From: Bacillota bacterium
GTDB lineage: Bacteria > Bacillota > Clostridia > TANB77 > CAG-465
Direction: 5' to 3'
DNA: 64,000 bases
Assembly: GCA_023460235.1 (NCBI GenBank)
Contig: JAEWRE010000066.1
Span: 160,528-224,527, forward strand
Part shown: positions 28,263 through 37,691 of the stretch, piece by piece
How positions within the stretch are numbered: the first letter of the stretch is position 1
How the letters are laid out: every line of letters begins with the position of its first letter
Notes under the pieces: generated by a model
What the model was told of the DNA's origin: nothing
What the model saw: only the letters and a program-made list of their open reading frames with translations
The model's database searches: none
Made by a program: the position numbers and the translations under genes

Positions 28263-30092
28263 TTACTCTACAGTAACTGATTTAGCAAGGTTTTTTGGCT
28301 TATCAATATCACAATTTCTAAGTTTTGCTGTTTTATACGCAATTAATTGTAGTGATATTGCAACAAGTATGGCTTGTGTAAATTCAGTTGTTGAAGGTAA
28401 TATAACATCTATATCTGCAAATTCTGTAATATGTGAATTATTGAATTTGTCAGTTGATATAAATATAACATTTGCACCACGTGCTTTTGTTTCTTTTATA
28501 TTGCTTATTGTCTTTTCATATAAACTTTCATTTGTAGCAATGGCAATTACAGGTGTGTTTTCTTCAATAAGAGAAATAGTACCATGTTTTAATTCACCAG
28601 CTGCATATGCTTCACTGTGCATGTATGAAATTTCTTTTAATTTTAAAGAACCTTCCATGCATGTAGCATAATCAATTCCTCTTCCTATAAAGAATAAATC
28701 ATTTTTTTCATATATTGATTTTGCTATTTCTTCATATTTTTCATCTTGTTTTATTACATCATTAATAATAGATTTAATATTATCAAAATCATTAATGATT
28801 TCTGTATTTAACTCATCTGTTATTAAATCTTTAGTTTTTGCAATGTCAAGTGCAATAGTAGAAAGAATAGAAACTTGAGAAGTATATCCTTTTGTTGTTG
28901 CAACAGCAATTTCAGGACCAGCAAAAGTATAAATACATTTTTTTGCTTCTCTTGCAATTGATGATCCAACTACATTTACAATAGCTATTGTAAATGCTCC
29001 TTTTTCATTTGCAATTCTAAGAGCTGCAAGTGTATCTGCGGTTTCACCTGATTGAGATATTATTATAACTAGGGTAGAAGAGTCAATTAATTGCTCTTTA
29101 TATCTATACTCAGATGCAACTTCAACAGTTGTTGGTATCTTTGCATAATTTTCAAATAAGTATTTTCCAACAAGTCCAGCGTGCATTGCGCTACCACAAG
29201 CAACTATATGTATTGAAGTATATTTTGTTAAATCAACATCACTTACAAAACTTTCTTTAATATATCTTGAAAAAATATCACGCATAACATCAGGTTGTTC
29301 ATTTATCTCTTTTAACATATAATGTTCAAATCCGTTCTTCTTGTATTCTGTAGCTGACCAAGTTGCTTCATTTATTTTCTTATCTAGTAGATTTAGACTA
29401 GTATCATAAATTTCATATGAATCTTTTGAAATTCTTGCAAATTCTAAGTGTTCAAGTAAAATATACTTATTTGTAAATTCTAGTATTGCAGATACATCAG
29501 ATGCAATAAAATTACCATCTTGACCTAATCCAACAATAAGAGGGCTATCTTTTCTTGTGGCATATATTACATCTGGTTCATCATCAAAGATAATACCAAA
29601 TGCATAAGAACCTCTAAATTTTGAACATGCAGTTATTATTGCAATTAACTTTTCTTTGTAGTCATCTGATTTTTTTAATCCTGAATATATATAATTAATA
29701 TATGCACATGCAACCTCTGTATCAGTTTTTGAATTAAAAGTTATTCCTTTATCCATTAATTCACTTTTTAATTCAAGATAATTTTCTATTATTCCATTAT
29801 GAACTAAAGTAATATTACCACATCTGTGAGGGTGAGCATTTATTTCATTTGGTTCTCCATGAGTTGCCCATCTTGTATGAGCTATTCCGTTATTTGAAAT
29901 AATTTCTTTTTCAGATATTTTTTCTTCTAGTTTTGAAATTTTCCCACTAGCTTTGTATAGATTCACTTTTCCATCTTCATTTACTGCAATTCCTGCAGAA
30001 TCATATCCTCTATATTCTAAATTTTTAAGACCTGATATGATTACATCTTTTACATTATTCTTTTTGCTTGAATAACCAATTATTCCACACAT
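28263..30092 (-). CDS. glmS: Glutamine-fructose-6-phosphate aminotransferase (isomerizing)
   Basis: 609 residues from the ATG at 30092; an upstream in-frame start is rejected because Cys must be residue 2 (MCGIIGY), the glutaminase nucleophile after Met removal. GGAGG lies 7 bases before this ATG. The N-terminal half is the class II glutamine amidotransferase domain (HTRWATHG, HNGIIENY); the C-terminal half holds two SIS sugar-isomerase domains (SQSGETADT and the C-terminal KPKNLAKSVTVE). It makes glucosamine-6-phosphate, the entry to UDP-GlcNAc and peptidoglycan. The leader carries a glmS ribozyme, so expression falls when GlcN6P is plentiful. Confidence 0.97.
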   Translation of the reverse strand: MCGIIGYSSKKNNVKDVIISGLKNLEYRGYDSAGIAVNEDGKVNLYKASGKISKLEEKISEKEIISNNGIAHTRWATHGEPNEINAHPHRCGNITLVHNGIIENYLELKSELMDKGITFNSKTDTEVACAYINYIYSGLKKSDDYKEKLIAIITACSKFRGSYAFGIIFDDEPDVIYATRKDSPLIVGLGQDGNFIASDVSAILEFTNKYILLEHLEFARISKDSYEIYDTSLNLLDKKINEATWSATEYKKNGFEHYMLKEINEQPDVMRDIFSRYIKESFVSDVDLTKYTSIHIVACGSAMHAGLVGKYLFENYAKIPTTVEVASEYRYKEQLIDSSTLVIIISQSGETADTLAALRIANEKGAFTIAIVNVVGSSIAREAKKCIYTFAGPEIAVATTKGYTSQVSILSTIALDIAKTKDLITDELNTEIINDFDNIKSIINDVIKQDEKYEEIAKSIYEKNDLFFIGRGIDYATCMEGSLKLKEISYMHSEAYAAGELKHGTISLIEENTPVIAIATNESLYEKTISNIKETKARGANVIFISTDKFNNSHITEFADIDVILPSTTEFTQAILVAISLQLIAYKTAKLRNCDIDKPKNLAKSVTVE

Positions 30093-30154
30093 AATTAAAC
30101 CTCCAATATTATTATTTTTCAATGTGCAATTTGTATACTTAAATAAAAGTATAG

Positions 30155-30302
30155 TGTAGCTTAATTACATAGTTTTTGTAGTAATCTTTAATTTTACATT
30201 TTTTCTATGTATTACGGTATAAACTGTACCGTGATAGCATCCGCTGATATTCGATAACTATCATCCTCGTCAAAATATGATATAACATATTTCCATGCGC
30301 TA
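30155..30302 (-). ncRNA. glmS ribozyme (glucosamine-6-phosphate-activated)
   Basis: Read on the reverse strand. GACGAGG (30265-30271), an AUCGA segment and GCGGAUG (30238-30244) followed by a CGG-starting helix match the conserved core (P2.1/P2.2, J2/2a and P3 region) of the glmS ribozyme. Upstream, the UA|GCGC element gives the self-cleavage site between 30301 (A) and 30300 (G). A UACAUAG/CUAUGUA pair nearer the gene fits P4. It lies in the glmS leader. From established knowledge, GlcN6P binding triggers cleavage and mRNA decay. The 3' limit is approximate. Confidence 0.92.
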
Positions 30303-30353
30303 TTTACTTTTTCAATTTTTTTCCCCTCCAAAGAGAAAAAGTAAATTTAGATT

Positions 30354-30382
30354 AGTATAATATATAATTTTAAAAAAGTCAA
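30354..30382 (-). promoter_or_regulatory. Promoter of glmS
   Basis: On the reverse strand TTGACT (30377-30382) and TATACT (30354-30359), 17-base spacing, about 45 bases before the ribozyme cleavage site. Confidence 0.7.
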
Positions 30383-30527
30383 ATTTTAAAATATTATACT
30401 TATTAGTATTATATTATTTTGTTTAAAAAATGTGGCACATTATTAGATAAAAAATAATTAATATATTATATATCAACATATTGGGAGAAATTTCTAATTA
30501 AAAATATATTTTTTTATTTATTTTTCT

Positions 30528-30555
30528 TTGACAAAGTTTTTGTTTATGATATAAT
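30528..30555 (+). promoter_or_regulatory. Promoter of the glucosaminidase operon
   Basis: TTGACA at 30528-30533 and TATAAT at 30550-30555, 16-base spacing. Bases 30383-30527 between this and the glmS promoter are very AT-rich with no visible gene. Confidence 0.75.
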
Positions 30556-30606
30556 AAAAAAAACCAGTTGATAAGTTGATATATAAAAATAAAGGGAGAA
30601 AATAAA

Positions 30607-32919
30607 ATGAAAAATAATGCTATAGGGGCAATTAATATAAAAAGTAAAAAGAAACTGTTTGTAATAATACAAATTTTTCTAATTGCATTTAACCTTGTGT
30701 TACCGGCTTTTTCAAATGTAGCAAATGCTTCAATATCGAGTAATTTACCGCAATCAGTAATAAAATATGATGCAAATGATAATAGTTCTGTATTTCCAGA
30801 TAGCTATAAACAATATATAAGAAATTTAAAGTCAGCACATCCTAATTGGCTTTTTAAAGCTGTATATACAGGACTTGATTGGACTGAGTCAGTAAGACAA
30901 GAAAGTTATGAAGTAAAAACAGGTATAAGTACAGTTCCAAGTAGTTATAGTGCAAATTGGAAAAAGGATGGTCAGAATACTTTTGTAGATGGAACTTTTG
31001 TTATTGCTTCTAAAAAAGCTGTAGCATATACATTAGATCCAAGAAACTTTTTAAATGAGACTGGCATATTCCAATTTGAAGCACTAGATTTCAATGCTGA
31101 AACAAGTACTACTTCAACAGTAGATAAAATCATTTCTGGTACTCCAATGAGTACATACTATAATCAATACAAAAAAAGTGGAAGTATGGTACCTCTTGAA
31201 AATGGTCTTAATTGGTCTCAAATTATAATCAATGCTTCAAAAAATGCAGGAGGAGCAGGAATAAGTTCTGTGTTCCTTGCAAGTAGAATGAAACAAGAGA
31301 CATCTCTTGATATTATAAATAATGGATCTGTTAATGGTTCTGTTGCTGGATATGAAGGCGTATATAATTTCTTTAATATAAAAGCAACACCTAATTCTGA
31401 TGGTTCAGGTTCTGTAACAAATGGTCTTATTTATGCAAAATCACAAGGTTGGACAACTCCTGACAAATCAATTAATGCTGGAGCTACTGAAGTATGGTCA
31501 AATTACATTAAGTGGGGACAAAATACTACTTATTTTCAAAAATTTGATGTAAATAATCCATATGGAAATGCTGTTGCACTTTATGCATTTCAATATATGA
31601 CAAATATACTAGCACCTTTAAGTGAATCGCAAATTTCATATAGTGCATACAAAAATGCAGGTCTACTTGATTGTTCATTTGTATTCTATATTCCAGTGTA
31701 TGATAATATGCCAAATGCTATATCTGCTCATCCAGATACAGAGGAACAAAATAATAATTTAAATGGAACAGATATTGTATATTTAGATGATACAACAGAC
31801 ACAGGTGTAAAGGATGTATTTACGATTAGAAGTGGACCAGGTACTTCTTATGATGTAATATCAACTATAACTGAAACAGTAGAAGGCGCAGAAAACAGAA
31901 AAAAATTCGTAAGAACTCAAGTTGGTACAAATGGTTGGGATAAGATAAAATTAGATGACGGAAGAGAAGGATATGTATATCAAGCATATGTTAAAACATA
32001 TAACTATACTCATGTAACTTCAGTTTCACTTAATCAAACATCAGCAGCAATTAAAGTTGGTGAAAATATAACATTAACTCCAACAATTTCTCCAAGTAAT
32101 GCATATATAAAAAATGTTTCATGGAGCAGTAATAATAGCAGTATTGCATCTGTAGATTCTAATGGTAAAGTTACTGGAAATGGAGTTGGTAGTACAACTA
32201 TTGTTGCAACAACATTAGATGGTAATAAAACTGCTACTTGTACGGTAACTGTTGGAAATACTCTTGCTACAGGAATATCAGTTACAAATACTGAATACCC
32301 AGTTATTTTAGGTAATTATTTAGATATTACACCAACTGTATCTCCATCAAATACTACAGATAAAAGTTATGATATTTCTATAGAAAATCAAACTATAGCG
32401 CAAGTTGAAAATGGAAAAATTAAAGGTTTAAAAATTGGATCAACTAAGGTAACATTTACAACAAAAGATGGAAGCAATAAATCTTGTACTTTTAATGTAA
32501 AGGTTACTACTAATATAGCAACAATAAAAACTTATTTGGTAAATACACAAGGTATTGTATATAATATACCTGTAAATACAACTGCATTAAGTGTTAAAAA
32601 TAATATTGAGAGTTCATATTCAAAGAAAATTTTAGATGAATCTGGAAATGAAATACCAGATTTAGCAACAATAAGTACAAATTCAAAAATACAAATCTTA
32701 GATGGAACTAATGTTGTTCAAGAATACACTTTGTCAGTTATGGGTGATGTGAATGGTGACTCTAAAATTACAGCAAGTGATTATGTACTTATAAAGAATC
32801 ACATAATGGAAGTAAGTAATTTAACTTCTGTACAAATTTTGGCATCTGACATGAATAAAGATGGAAAAATAACAGCAAGTGATTATGTTTTAGTGAAAAA
32901 TTTTATAATGTCTAATTAG
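30607..32919 (+). CDS. Secreted N-acetylglucosaminidase with SH3, two Ig-like domains and a dockerin
   Basis: 770 residues. Signal peptide (about 14-41), LytD-like beta-N-acetylglucosaminidase domain (about 55-370, with HPNWLFKAVYTGLDW and FLASRMKQE, whose Glu is a likely catalytic acid), bacterial SH3 (about 385-475), two BIG2-type Ig domains (about 478-555 and 558-635), a small beta domain and a C-terminal type I dockerin (about 712-770). The dockerin has two calcium loops, GDVNGDSKITASD and DMNKDGKITASD. It probably cuts peptidoglycan glycan strands while tethered through a cohesin. The next gene, 34 bases later, encodes a membrane-anchored surface protein, probably in the same operon. Confidence 0.88.
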   Translation: MKNNAIGAINIKSKKKLFVIIQIFLIAFNLVLPAFSNVANASISSNLPQSVIKYDANDNSSVFPDSYKQYIRNLKSAHPNWLFKAVYTGLDWTESVRQESYEVKTGISTVPSSYSANWKKDGQNTFVDGTFVIASKKAVAYTLDPRNFLNETGIFQFEALDFNAETSTTSTVDKIISGTPMSTYYNQYKKSGSMVPLENGLNWSQIIINASKNAGGAGISSVFLASRMKQETSLDIINNGSVNGSVAGYEGVYNFFNIKATPNSDGSGSVTNGLIYAKSQGWTTPDKSINAGATEVWSNYIKWGQNTTYFQKFDVNNPYGNAVALYAFQYMTNILAPLSESQISYSAYKNAGLLDCSFVFYIPVYDNMPNAISAHPDTEEQNNNLNGTDIVYLDDTTDTGVKDVFTIRSGPGTSYDVISTITETVEGAENRKKFVRTQVGTNGWDKIKLDDGREGYVYQAYVKTYNYTHVTSVSLNQTSAAIKVGENITLTPTISPSNAYIKNVSWSSNNSSIASVDSNGKVTGNGVGSTTIVATTLDGNKTATCTVTVGNTLATGISVTNTEYPVILGNYLDITPTVSPSNTTDKSYDISIENQTIAQVENGKIKGLKIGSTKVTFTTKDGSNKSCTFNVKVTTNIATIKTYLVNTQGIVYNIPVNTTALSVKNNIESSYSKKILDESGNEIPDLATISTNSKIQILDGTNVVQEYTLSVMGDVNGDSKITASDYVLIKNHIMEVSNLTSVQILASDMNKDGKITASDYVLVKNFIMSN

Positions 32920-32953
32920 TTAGATATATATTTTTTAAAAGGAGAATTATACT

Positions 32954-34462
32954 ATGATTAAATTATTAAAAAATAAAAGCAGAATATTATCATTATTTCT
33001 ATTTACAATGTTGCTATTTGGATTAAATAGATCATATGCTGCATCTTCATTTAGTACATCTGCTTCAACCACTACTATTGAAGTTGGAGGAACTGCAAAT
33101 ATTTCTGTAACAGGAACTGAGCTTATAGGAAAATTAAATGTATCTACTTCTAATAGTTCTATTGCTTCAATAAATAAAACAGCCATATTTTTAGATGCTA
33201 CTGATAGCTTTGTAATTACTGGTAATGCTTCTGGTACAGTTACAATAACAATCTCACCATCAAGCATTTCTGATACATCACCATCTGCAAATGATATAAC
33301 AAATTCTATTGCCTCAAAGACAATAACAATAACTGTAAAAGAAAAATCAACAAATTCTGGTACTACTACAAATACTGGTACCACTACAACAACATCAAAT
33401 GCCAATGCAAACTTGAAAAAGTTAGTTCCAAACTATGAAGGACTATCTCCAAATTTTAGTCCAGAAGTAACGAAATACTCACTTGCTGTACCTTCAACTG
33501 CAACTAGTTTAGGACTAACAGTACAAGTTGAGCAAGCTGGTGCAAAATACTGGATTACTGGTGATGAAAATCTAAAACTTGGCGATAATACAGTAACAAT
33601 AACAGTTACTGCAATAAATGGAACAAAGAAGACATATACAATAATAGTTACAAGAGCTGATAATACTCAAAAAGCTAATGCTTATCTTAATAACTTAATT
33701 GTAGATGGTAAAAATCTATCTCCTGCATTTAGTTCAGAAACTTTTGATTATACAATAGAAGATTTGACAGCAGATGTAGGAAGTTTAAATGTTCTTGCTT
33801 ATGCAAAAAGTGATAAAGCAAAAGTTGAAATTACTGGAAATGATAAATTAGTTGGCGGTGAAAACACAATTAATATAAAAGTTACTGCAGAAGATGGTGT
33901 TACTACAAAGAATTATACAATAAAAGTTAAGAAACCAGAAGTTATAGCAACTGTTGATACTCCAGATAAAACTGTTCAAACTACCGATGAATCTAATCCA
34001 TATACGGAAGTAGCAGATGCTAAAAAATCAGTTATATTTAGTATGAGTGATGAAGTTAGAAGAAGTGCACTTGAAATTTTATTAGTAGCTGTTACATTAA
34101 TTGAATTTGCACAATTAGTTTATTTATATCATGAAAATAGAAAATTAAAATTAGCTACTTTAGTTATTAGAGAAAAAGAAGTTGCACCTGATATTGATAA
34201 AGATAAATATCAAGAAGCCAGAAGAAGAGCAAGAGCAACTGTTAGTGAAAGTTTAAATAGTATTGGAATATCAGAACCTACATCAACAGAAGTAATTAAT
34301 GAAAATACAAGTAAAATTGATGATGAAAAATTAGAATTAACTGAAAAGGAAAATGCTAATACTGAAATAGATACTTTTGATAATGATGAAGAAGAAACTT
34401 ATACTGATGAAGTTGATAAAAATACAGATTTTGATGATGATCAAGATGATGAAAATTTATAA
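32954..34462 (+). CDS. Membrane-anchored Ig/cadherin-like surface protein
   Basis: 502 residues. A signal peptide ends at about 32 (SYAAS). Then come an Ig-like domain (about 33-130), a Ser/Thr/Asn-rich linker, and two cadherin-like beta-sandwich (b12 type) repeats, each with an ANLKKL/ANAYLNNL start and a TVTITVTAINGTKKTYTI/TINIKVTAEDGVTTKNYTI end. A membrane helix follows near 372-394 and a basic then very acidic cytoplasmic tail ends the protein. It follows the dockerin-bearing hydrolase by 34 bases. It could be a surface docking partner, but no clear cohesin signature is visible. Confidence 0.75.
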   Translation: MIKLLKNKSRILSLFLFTMLLFGLNRSYAASSFSTSASTTTIEVGGTANISVTGTELIGKLNVSTSNSSIASINKTAIFLDATDSFVITGNASGTVTITISPSSISDTSPSANDITNSIASKTITITVKEKSTNSGTTTNTGTTTTTSNANANLKKLVPNYEGLSPNFSPEVTKYSLAVPSTATSLGLTVQVEQAGAKYWITGDENLKLGDNTVTITVTAINGTKKTYTIIVTRADNTQKANAYLNNLIVDGKNLSPAFSSETFDYTIEDLTADVGSLNVLAYAKSDKAKVEITGNDKLVGGENTINIKVTAEDGVTTKNYTIKVKKPEVIATVDTPDKTVQTTDESNPYTEVADAKKSVIFSMSDEVRRSALEILLVAVTLIEFAQLVYLYHENRKLKLATLVIREKEVAPDIDKDKYQEARRRARATVSESLNSIGISEPTSTEVINENTSKIDDEKLELTEKENANTEIDTFDNDEEETYTDEVDKNTDFDDDQDDENL

Positions 34463-34466
34463 AATT

Positions 34467-34497
34467 TTAAGTACCAGAGAATATCTGGTACTTTTCT
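34467..34497 (+). terminator. Terminator after the surface protein operon
   Basis: AAGTACCAGA/TCTGGTACTT stem with a 5-base loop, then TTC and A/T sequence. Confidence 0.75.
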
Positions 34498-34513
34498 ATA
34501 CCGTATACAAAAG

Positions 34514-34542
34514 TTGACATAAGAACAAAAAAGTGATATAAT
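34514..34542 (+). promoter_or_regulatory. Promoter of the 95-residue hypothetical gene
   Basis: TTGACA (34514-34519) and TATAAT (34537-34542), 17-base spacing. Confidence 0.85.
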
Positions 34543-34603
34543 TTAATTATTATAAGGTATTTTAAAATATTTCATTAATTTGAATTAAAAAGGAGAAATT
34601 CAT

Positions 34604-34891
34604 ATGAGTTTATTATGTCGTACTTTTTTGGCTATAGAAAGGTTAAATGATAATGTTAATGTAGGACCTAGTTTTAATCGGACTACGAATCAATTATTCT
34701 TTAATATAATATGTAATGAAGAGGAGGAGTACTATACTAATATTTTAGTTATAATTAATATTATATCTGAAAATAATGAAAAAATAACATGCATCTATAA
34801 ACTTGAAATTGATGAAACAGAATATGTATTAGACGTCCCTGATGGTATAAAGTTAGAGGATGTTGAATTATTAAAAGCGATACTAATATAA
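34604..34891 (+). CDS. Hypothetical protein, 95 residues
   Basis: Small soluble, acidic protein of unknown family. Short beta-like segments (NQLFFNIIC, NILVIINII, KITCIYKLEI) alternate with charged turns, suggesting a small beta-rich fold. It has a consensus promoter, AAGGAG before the ATG and its own terminator, so it is a real, independently expressed gene. Confidence 0.65.
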   Translation: MSLLCRTFLAIERLNDNVNVGPSFNRTTNQLFFNIICNEEEEYYTNILVIINIISENNEKITCIYKLEIDETEYVLDVPDGIKLEDVELLKAILI

Positions 34892-34892
34892 A

Positions 34893-34945
34893 AATAAAGA
34901 GTGAATTACAAATTTAGATTGTAATTTACTCTTTTATTTATTTAA
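34893..34945 (+). terminator. Terminator after the 95-residue gene
   Basis: Long stem (AAAGAGTGAATTACA with TGTAATTTACTCTTT) and T-rich tail. Confidence 0.8.
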
Positions 34946-35002
34946 AAACTTTATAAATAAAACATAATTGGTAAAAATAGTAAATTAAATATATATAAAT
35001 TA

Positions 35003-35031
35003 TTGAATAAAAATGATATATTTGATATACT
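35003..35031 (+). promoter_or_regulatory. Promoter of the small-protein/ABC operon
   Basis: TTGAAT (35003-35008) and TATACT (35026-35031), 17-base spacing. It excludes the upstream in-frame ATG at 35013 as a start for the next gene. Confidence 0.65.
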
Positions 35032-35066
35032 TTAATTATAAAAACATATTGTTGGGAAGTGAAAAA

Positions 35067-35228
35067 ATGAAAAAAAGTTCTTATAGATATCTTTTTATAA
35101 CTTTGTTTGTTATAGCAGCAATTGGAATAATTGTACTGACAGTTAAATATTTTTATAGTGATAGAGTAAAAGAATCACGTGATGATGTTATATTTGAAAA
35201 AACAAATGAAGTACAAGTTTATTATTAG
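35067..35228 (+). CDS. Small single-pass membrane protein, 53 residues
   Basis: Basic N terminus MKKSSYRY, one membrane helix (about 8-30) and a charged tail DRVKESRDDVIFEKTNEV. No family recognised. GGGAAGTGA precedes the ATG, a moderate site. It lies 23 bases before the ABC ATPase gene and behind a promoter, so it is probably the first gene of that operon and might be an accessory part of the exporter; that is inference from position only. Confidence 0.55.
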   Translation: MKKSSYRYLFITLFVIAAIGIIVLTVKYFYSDRVKESRDDVIFEKTNEVQVYY

Positions 35229-35251
35229 ACTTAATTTTTGGAGGGGAGTTT

Positions 35252-35965
35252 ATGTTAAAAATAGAAAATTTAACAAAAAAATATGGTGATAAAAATGCAG
35301 TAGATAATTTATCACTAGAAGTAAAAGATGGTGAAATCTTTGGTTTTATTGGTCATAATGGAGCAGGAAAAACTACAACTATAAAATCTGTTGTAGGAAT
35401 TTTAGAATTTGAAGGTGGAGATATTTACATTGATGGAGTAAGTGTAAAAAATAACCCTATGGAGTGTAAGAAAAAAATTGCATATATTCCTGATAATCCT
35501 GATATATATGAAAATTTGACAGGTATACAATTTTTAAATTTTATATCTGATATTTATGATATTGATAAAAATAAAAGAATGGAATCAATAAAAAAATATT
35601 CTAAGATATTTGAATTAGAAGAAAATTTAAAAGATTTGATTAGCTCATATTCTCATGGTATGAAACAAAAGCTTGTTATAATTTCAGCACTTATACATGA
35701 ACCAAAATTATTAATACTTGATGAACCATTTGTTGGACTAGATCCAAAAGCTGCGTTTTCTTTAAAAGAAGTAATGAAAGAAATTACAAGTCAAGGATCA
35801 TCTATATTCTTTTCTTCACATGTTCTTGAAGTTGTTGAGAAACTTTGTGATAGAGTAGGTATAATAAAAAACGGTAACTTAATTACTTGTGGAACAGTAA
35901 GTGAAGTAAAAGGAAATGAGAGCTTAGAAGAAGTTTTCTTGGAGTTGATTAAAAATGAAGAATAA
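35252..35965 (+). CDS. ABC transporter ATP-binding protein
   Basis: 237-residue ATPase of the ABC-2 exporter type. Walker A GHNGAGKTT (about 34-42), signature SYSHGMKQK (about 133-141), Walker B LLILDEPFVGLDP (about 152-164) and H-loop SSHVLE (about 190). The signature reads SHG in place of the common SGG, as in many DrrA-like proteins. AGGGGAG precedes the ATG. The permease gene overlaps its end by 11 bases, so the two form one transporter. Substrate unknown. Confidence 0.92.
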   Translation: MLKIENLTKKYGDKNAVDNLSLEVKDGEIFGFIGHNGAGKTTTIKSVVGILEFEGGDIYIDGVSVKNNPMECKKKIAYIPDNPDIYENLTGIQFLNFISDIYDIDKNKRMESIKKYSKIFELEENLKDLISSYSHGMKQKLVIISALIHEPKLLILDEPFVGLDPKAAFSLKEVMKEITSQGSSIFFSSHVLEVVEKLCDRVGIIKNGNLITCGTVSEVKGNESLEEVFLELIKNEE

Positions 35966-37562
35966 ATTATGGACTCTTTTTAAATATACAACATTAAATA
36001 ACCTAAAAATAGGAAAAAATATAAAAGTAAAGATGGTTCCACAAAACATTGTAAAAGTTGTAATAACTGTGTTACTCCTTGCTATAGTACTTGCTTATTC
36101 TTCACTGTATGCATATATTGGATATCAAGCTCTAAATGCATATGGCTTAAAAGAATATCTTCAAGTAATATTTTATATTATAGCATCACTTTCAATATTT
36201 ATGTTTTCAATATATAAAGCTAAGGGAATATTATTTGAATCAAAAGATAATGACATGATATTTTCTATGCCAATTAAATTTAGTACTGTACTTTCATCAA
36301 GAGTACTTACATTGCTATCAACAAACTATTTGCTGGCTACAGTAATATTTCTACCATGTATAGTAATGTATTCAATATTTACTAGTGTAGGATTGCTATA
36401 TTTTGTAAATTCATTAGTAGTATTTGCATTCTTACCAATTGTACCAACAGTTCTTGCAAGTATAGTTGGATACATAGTTGCTTATGTATCATCAAAAAGT
36501 GGTAATAAAAAATGGTTTGAAATAATATTTACGTTTGCTATCTTTTTTGGGATAACTATTTTATCAAGCAATATGAATACATTAATAATGAAGCTAGTAG
36601 GTAATATTGATAAATTTAATGATTTATTTAAAAAATATGGATATATAGTCTACTATGTTAAAGATGCAATTATAAATGGAAATATGATATCACTTTTACT
36701 ATATATAGCATTAAATGTAGTTATATTTGCACTTTTTGCCTTCATTTTAGCTAGACAATATAAATTAATAATATCTAGGTTATCAACCACAAAAACTAAG
36801 TCAAAAGGAAAAGGTAAAATAGAATATACAAGAGGTACAAAAAAATCAGCATTATTTAAAAAAGAATTTAAAAGATACATTTCAAGTCCTATATATGTAT
36901 TTAATACTGCTTTTGGAGTAATTGCTCTATTACTTTTAACTATATATGCTATATTTATTGATAGTAGCATTTTAAATAATATGATACAAAGTGAAGGTAT
37001 TGATGCACCAATGACAATGTATCAAGTAGTTATATTTATAACTGTATTTATAGTTGGTTTATCATGTTCTACATGCTCTTCAATTTCACTAGAAGGCAAG
37101 AATTTATGGATCATTAAATCATTACCAGTAAGTATTAATGATATATTTACTAGTAAACTTTTAATTAATATTTTACTAGTATTACCAATAACAATAGTTT
37201 GTTTATTAGCACTAAGCATATCACTTAAATTTACACTAATTCAAATAGCTATAAATATAATACTTGTAATCTTTTTAAATCTTTTTGTATCTATCTTTGG
37301 ATTACTTATAAATTTAAAGTATCCAAAGCTTGAATTTACATCAGATTCACAAGCAGTAAAACAAAGTATGTCTTCATTTATCGGAGTTATGGTTCCAATG
37401 TGCATTGCAATGGTTATATTTTTCATATATGGATTTGTTGCATCAAAATATTTATCTATTGAAGCCTACTCAATGCTAATAGCTATAGTTTTAGCATTAC
37501 TATGCTTCTTAGAAAATTATATTTTGAAAACTTATGGGGTTAAAAGATTTAAGGAAATTTAA
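35955..37562 (+). CDS. ABC-2 type exporter permease
   Basis: 535 residues with about 11-12 hydrophobic helices arranged in two halves around a basic cytoplasmic region (about 268-300, SKGKGKIEYTRGTKKSALFKKE). The layout and segments such as KDNDMIFSMPI and LEGKNLWIIKSLPVS resemble the large putative ABC exporter permeases of Firmicutes. In those families the second half repeats the first, so the protein may act alone as the membrane part. Its start overlaps the ATPase gene. Substrate cannot be deduced. Confidence 0.85.
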   Translation: MKNKLWTLFKYTTLNNLKIGKNIKVKMVPQNIVKVVITVLLLAIVLAYSSLYAYIGYQALNAYGLKEYLQVIFYIIASLSIFMFSIYKAKGILFESKDNDMIFSMPIKFSTVLSSRVLTLLSTNYLLATVIFLPCIVMYSIFTSVGLLYFVNSLVVFAFLPIVPTVLASIVGYIVAYVSSKSGNKKWFEIIFTFAIFFGITILSSNMNTLIMKLVGNIDKFNDLFKKYGYIVYYVKDAIINGNMISLLLYIALNVVIFALFAFILARQYKLIISRLSTTKTKSKGKGKIEYTRGTKKSALFKKEFKRYISSPIYVFNTAFGVIALLLLTIYAIFIDSSILNNMIQSEGIDAPMTMYQVVIFITVFIVGLSCSTCSSISLEGKNLWIIKSLPVSINDIFTSKLLINILLVLPITIVCLLALSISLKFTLIQIAINIILVIFLNLFVSIFGLLINLKYPKLEFTSDSQAVKQSMSSFIGVMVPMCIAMVIFFIYGFVASKYLSIEAYSMLIAIVLALLCFLENYILKTYGVKRFKEI

Positions 37563-37577
37563 AATAAAATATATGAT

Positions 37578-37606
37578 TTGATAATCATTAAATTTCTTAA
37601 TATACT
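37578..37606 (+). promoter_or_regulatory. Promoter of alaS
   Basis: TTGATA (37578-37583) and TATACT (37601-37606), 17-base spacing. Confidence 0.55.
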
Positions 37607-37624
37607 TGAAAAAAATATAAAAAT

Positions 37625-37664
37625 ATAGTATTATATATAATCAAATGGTTATATATAATACTAT
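37625..37664 (+). promoter_or_regulatory. Perfect 16-bp hairpin in the alaS leader
   Basis: Arms 37625-37640 and 37649-37664 with an 8-base loop TCAAATGG, between the promoter and the AAAGGAG site. There is no strong T-run and no T-box sequence. It may attenuate, stabilise the mRNA or end ABC operon transcription. Confidence 0.5.
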
Positions 37665-37691
37665 TTGTATGTCCAATAAAGGAGAATAAAT

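Noticed and set aside
32947..33405. Reverse-strand Val-rich ORF opposite the Ig-like surface protein
   Set aside because: Antisense artefact of Thr/Ser-rich codons; no start signal, and the forward frame is clearly coding.
37563..37691. T-box riboswitch before alaS
   Set aside because: The leader is too short and has no T-box sequence; only a simple hairpin is present.
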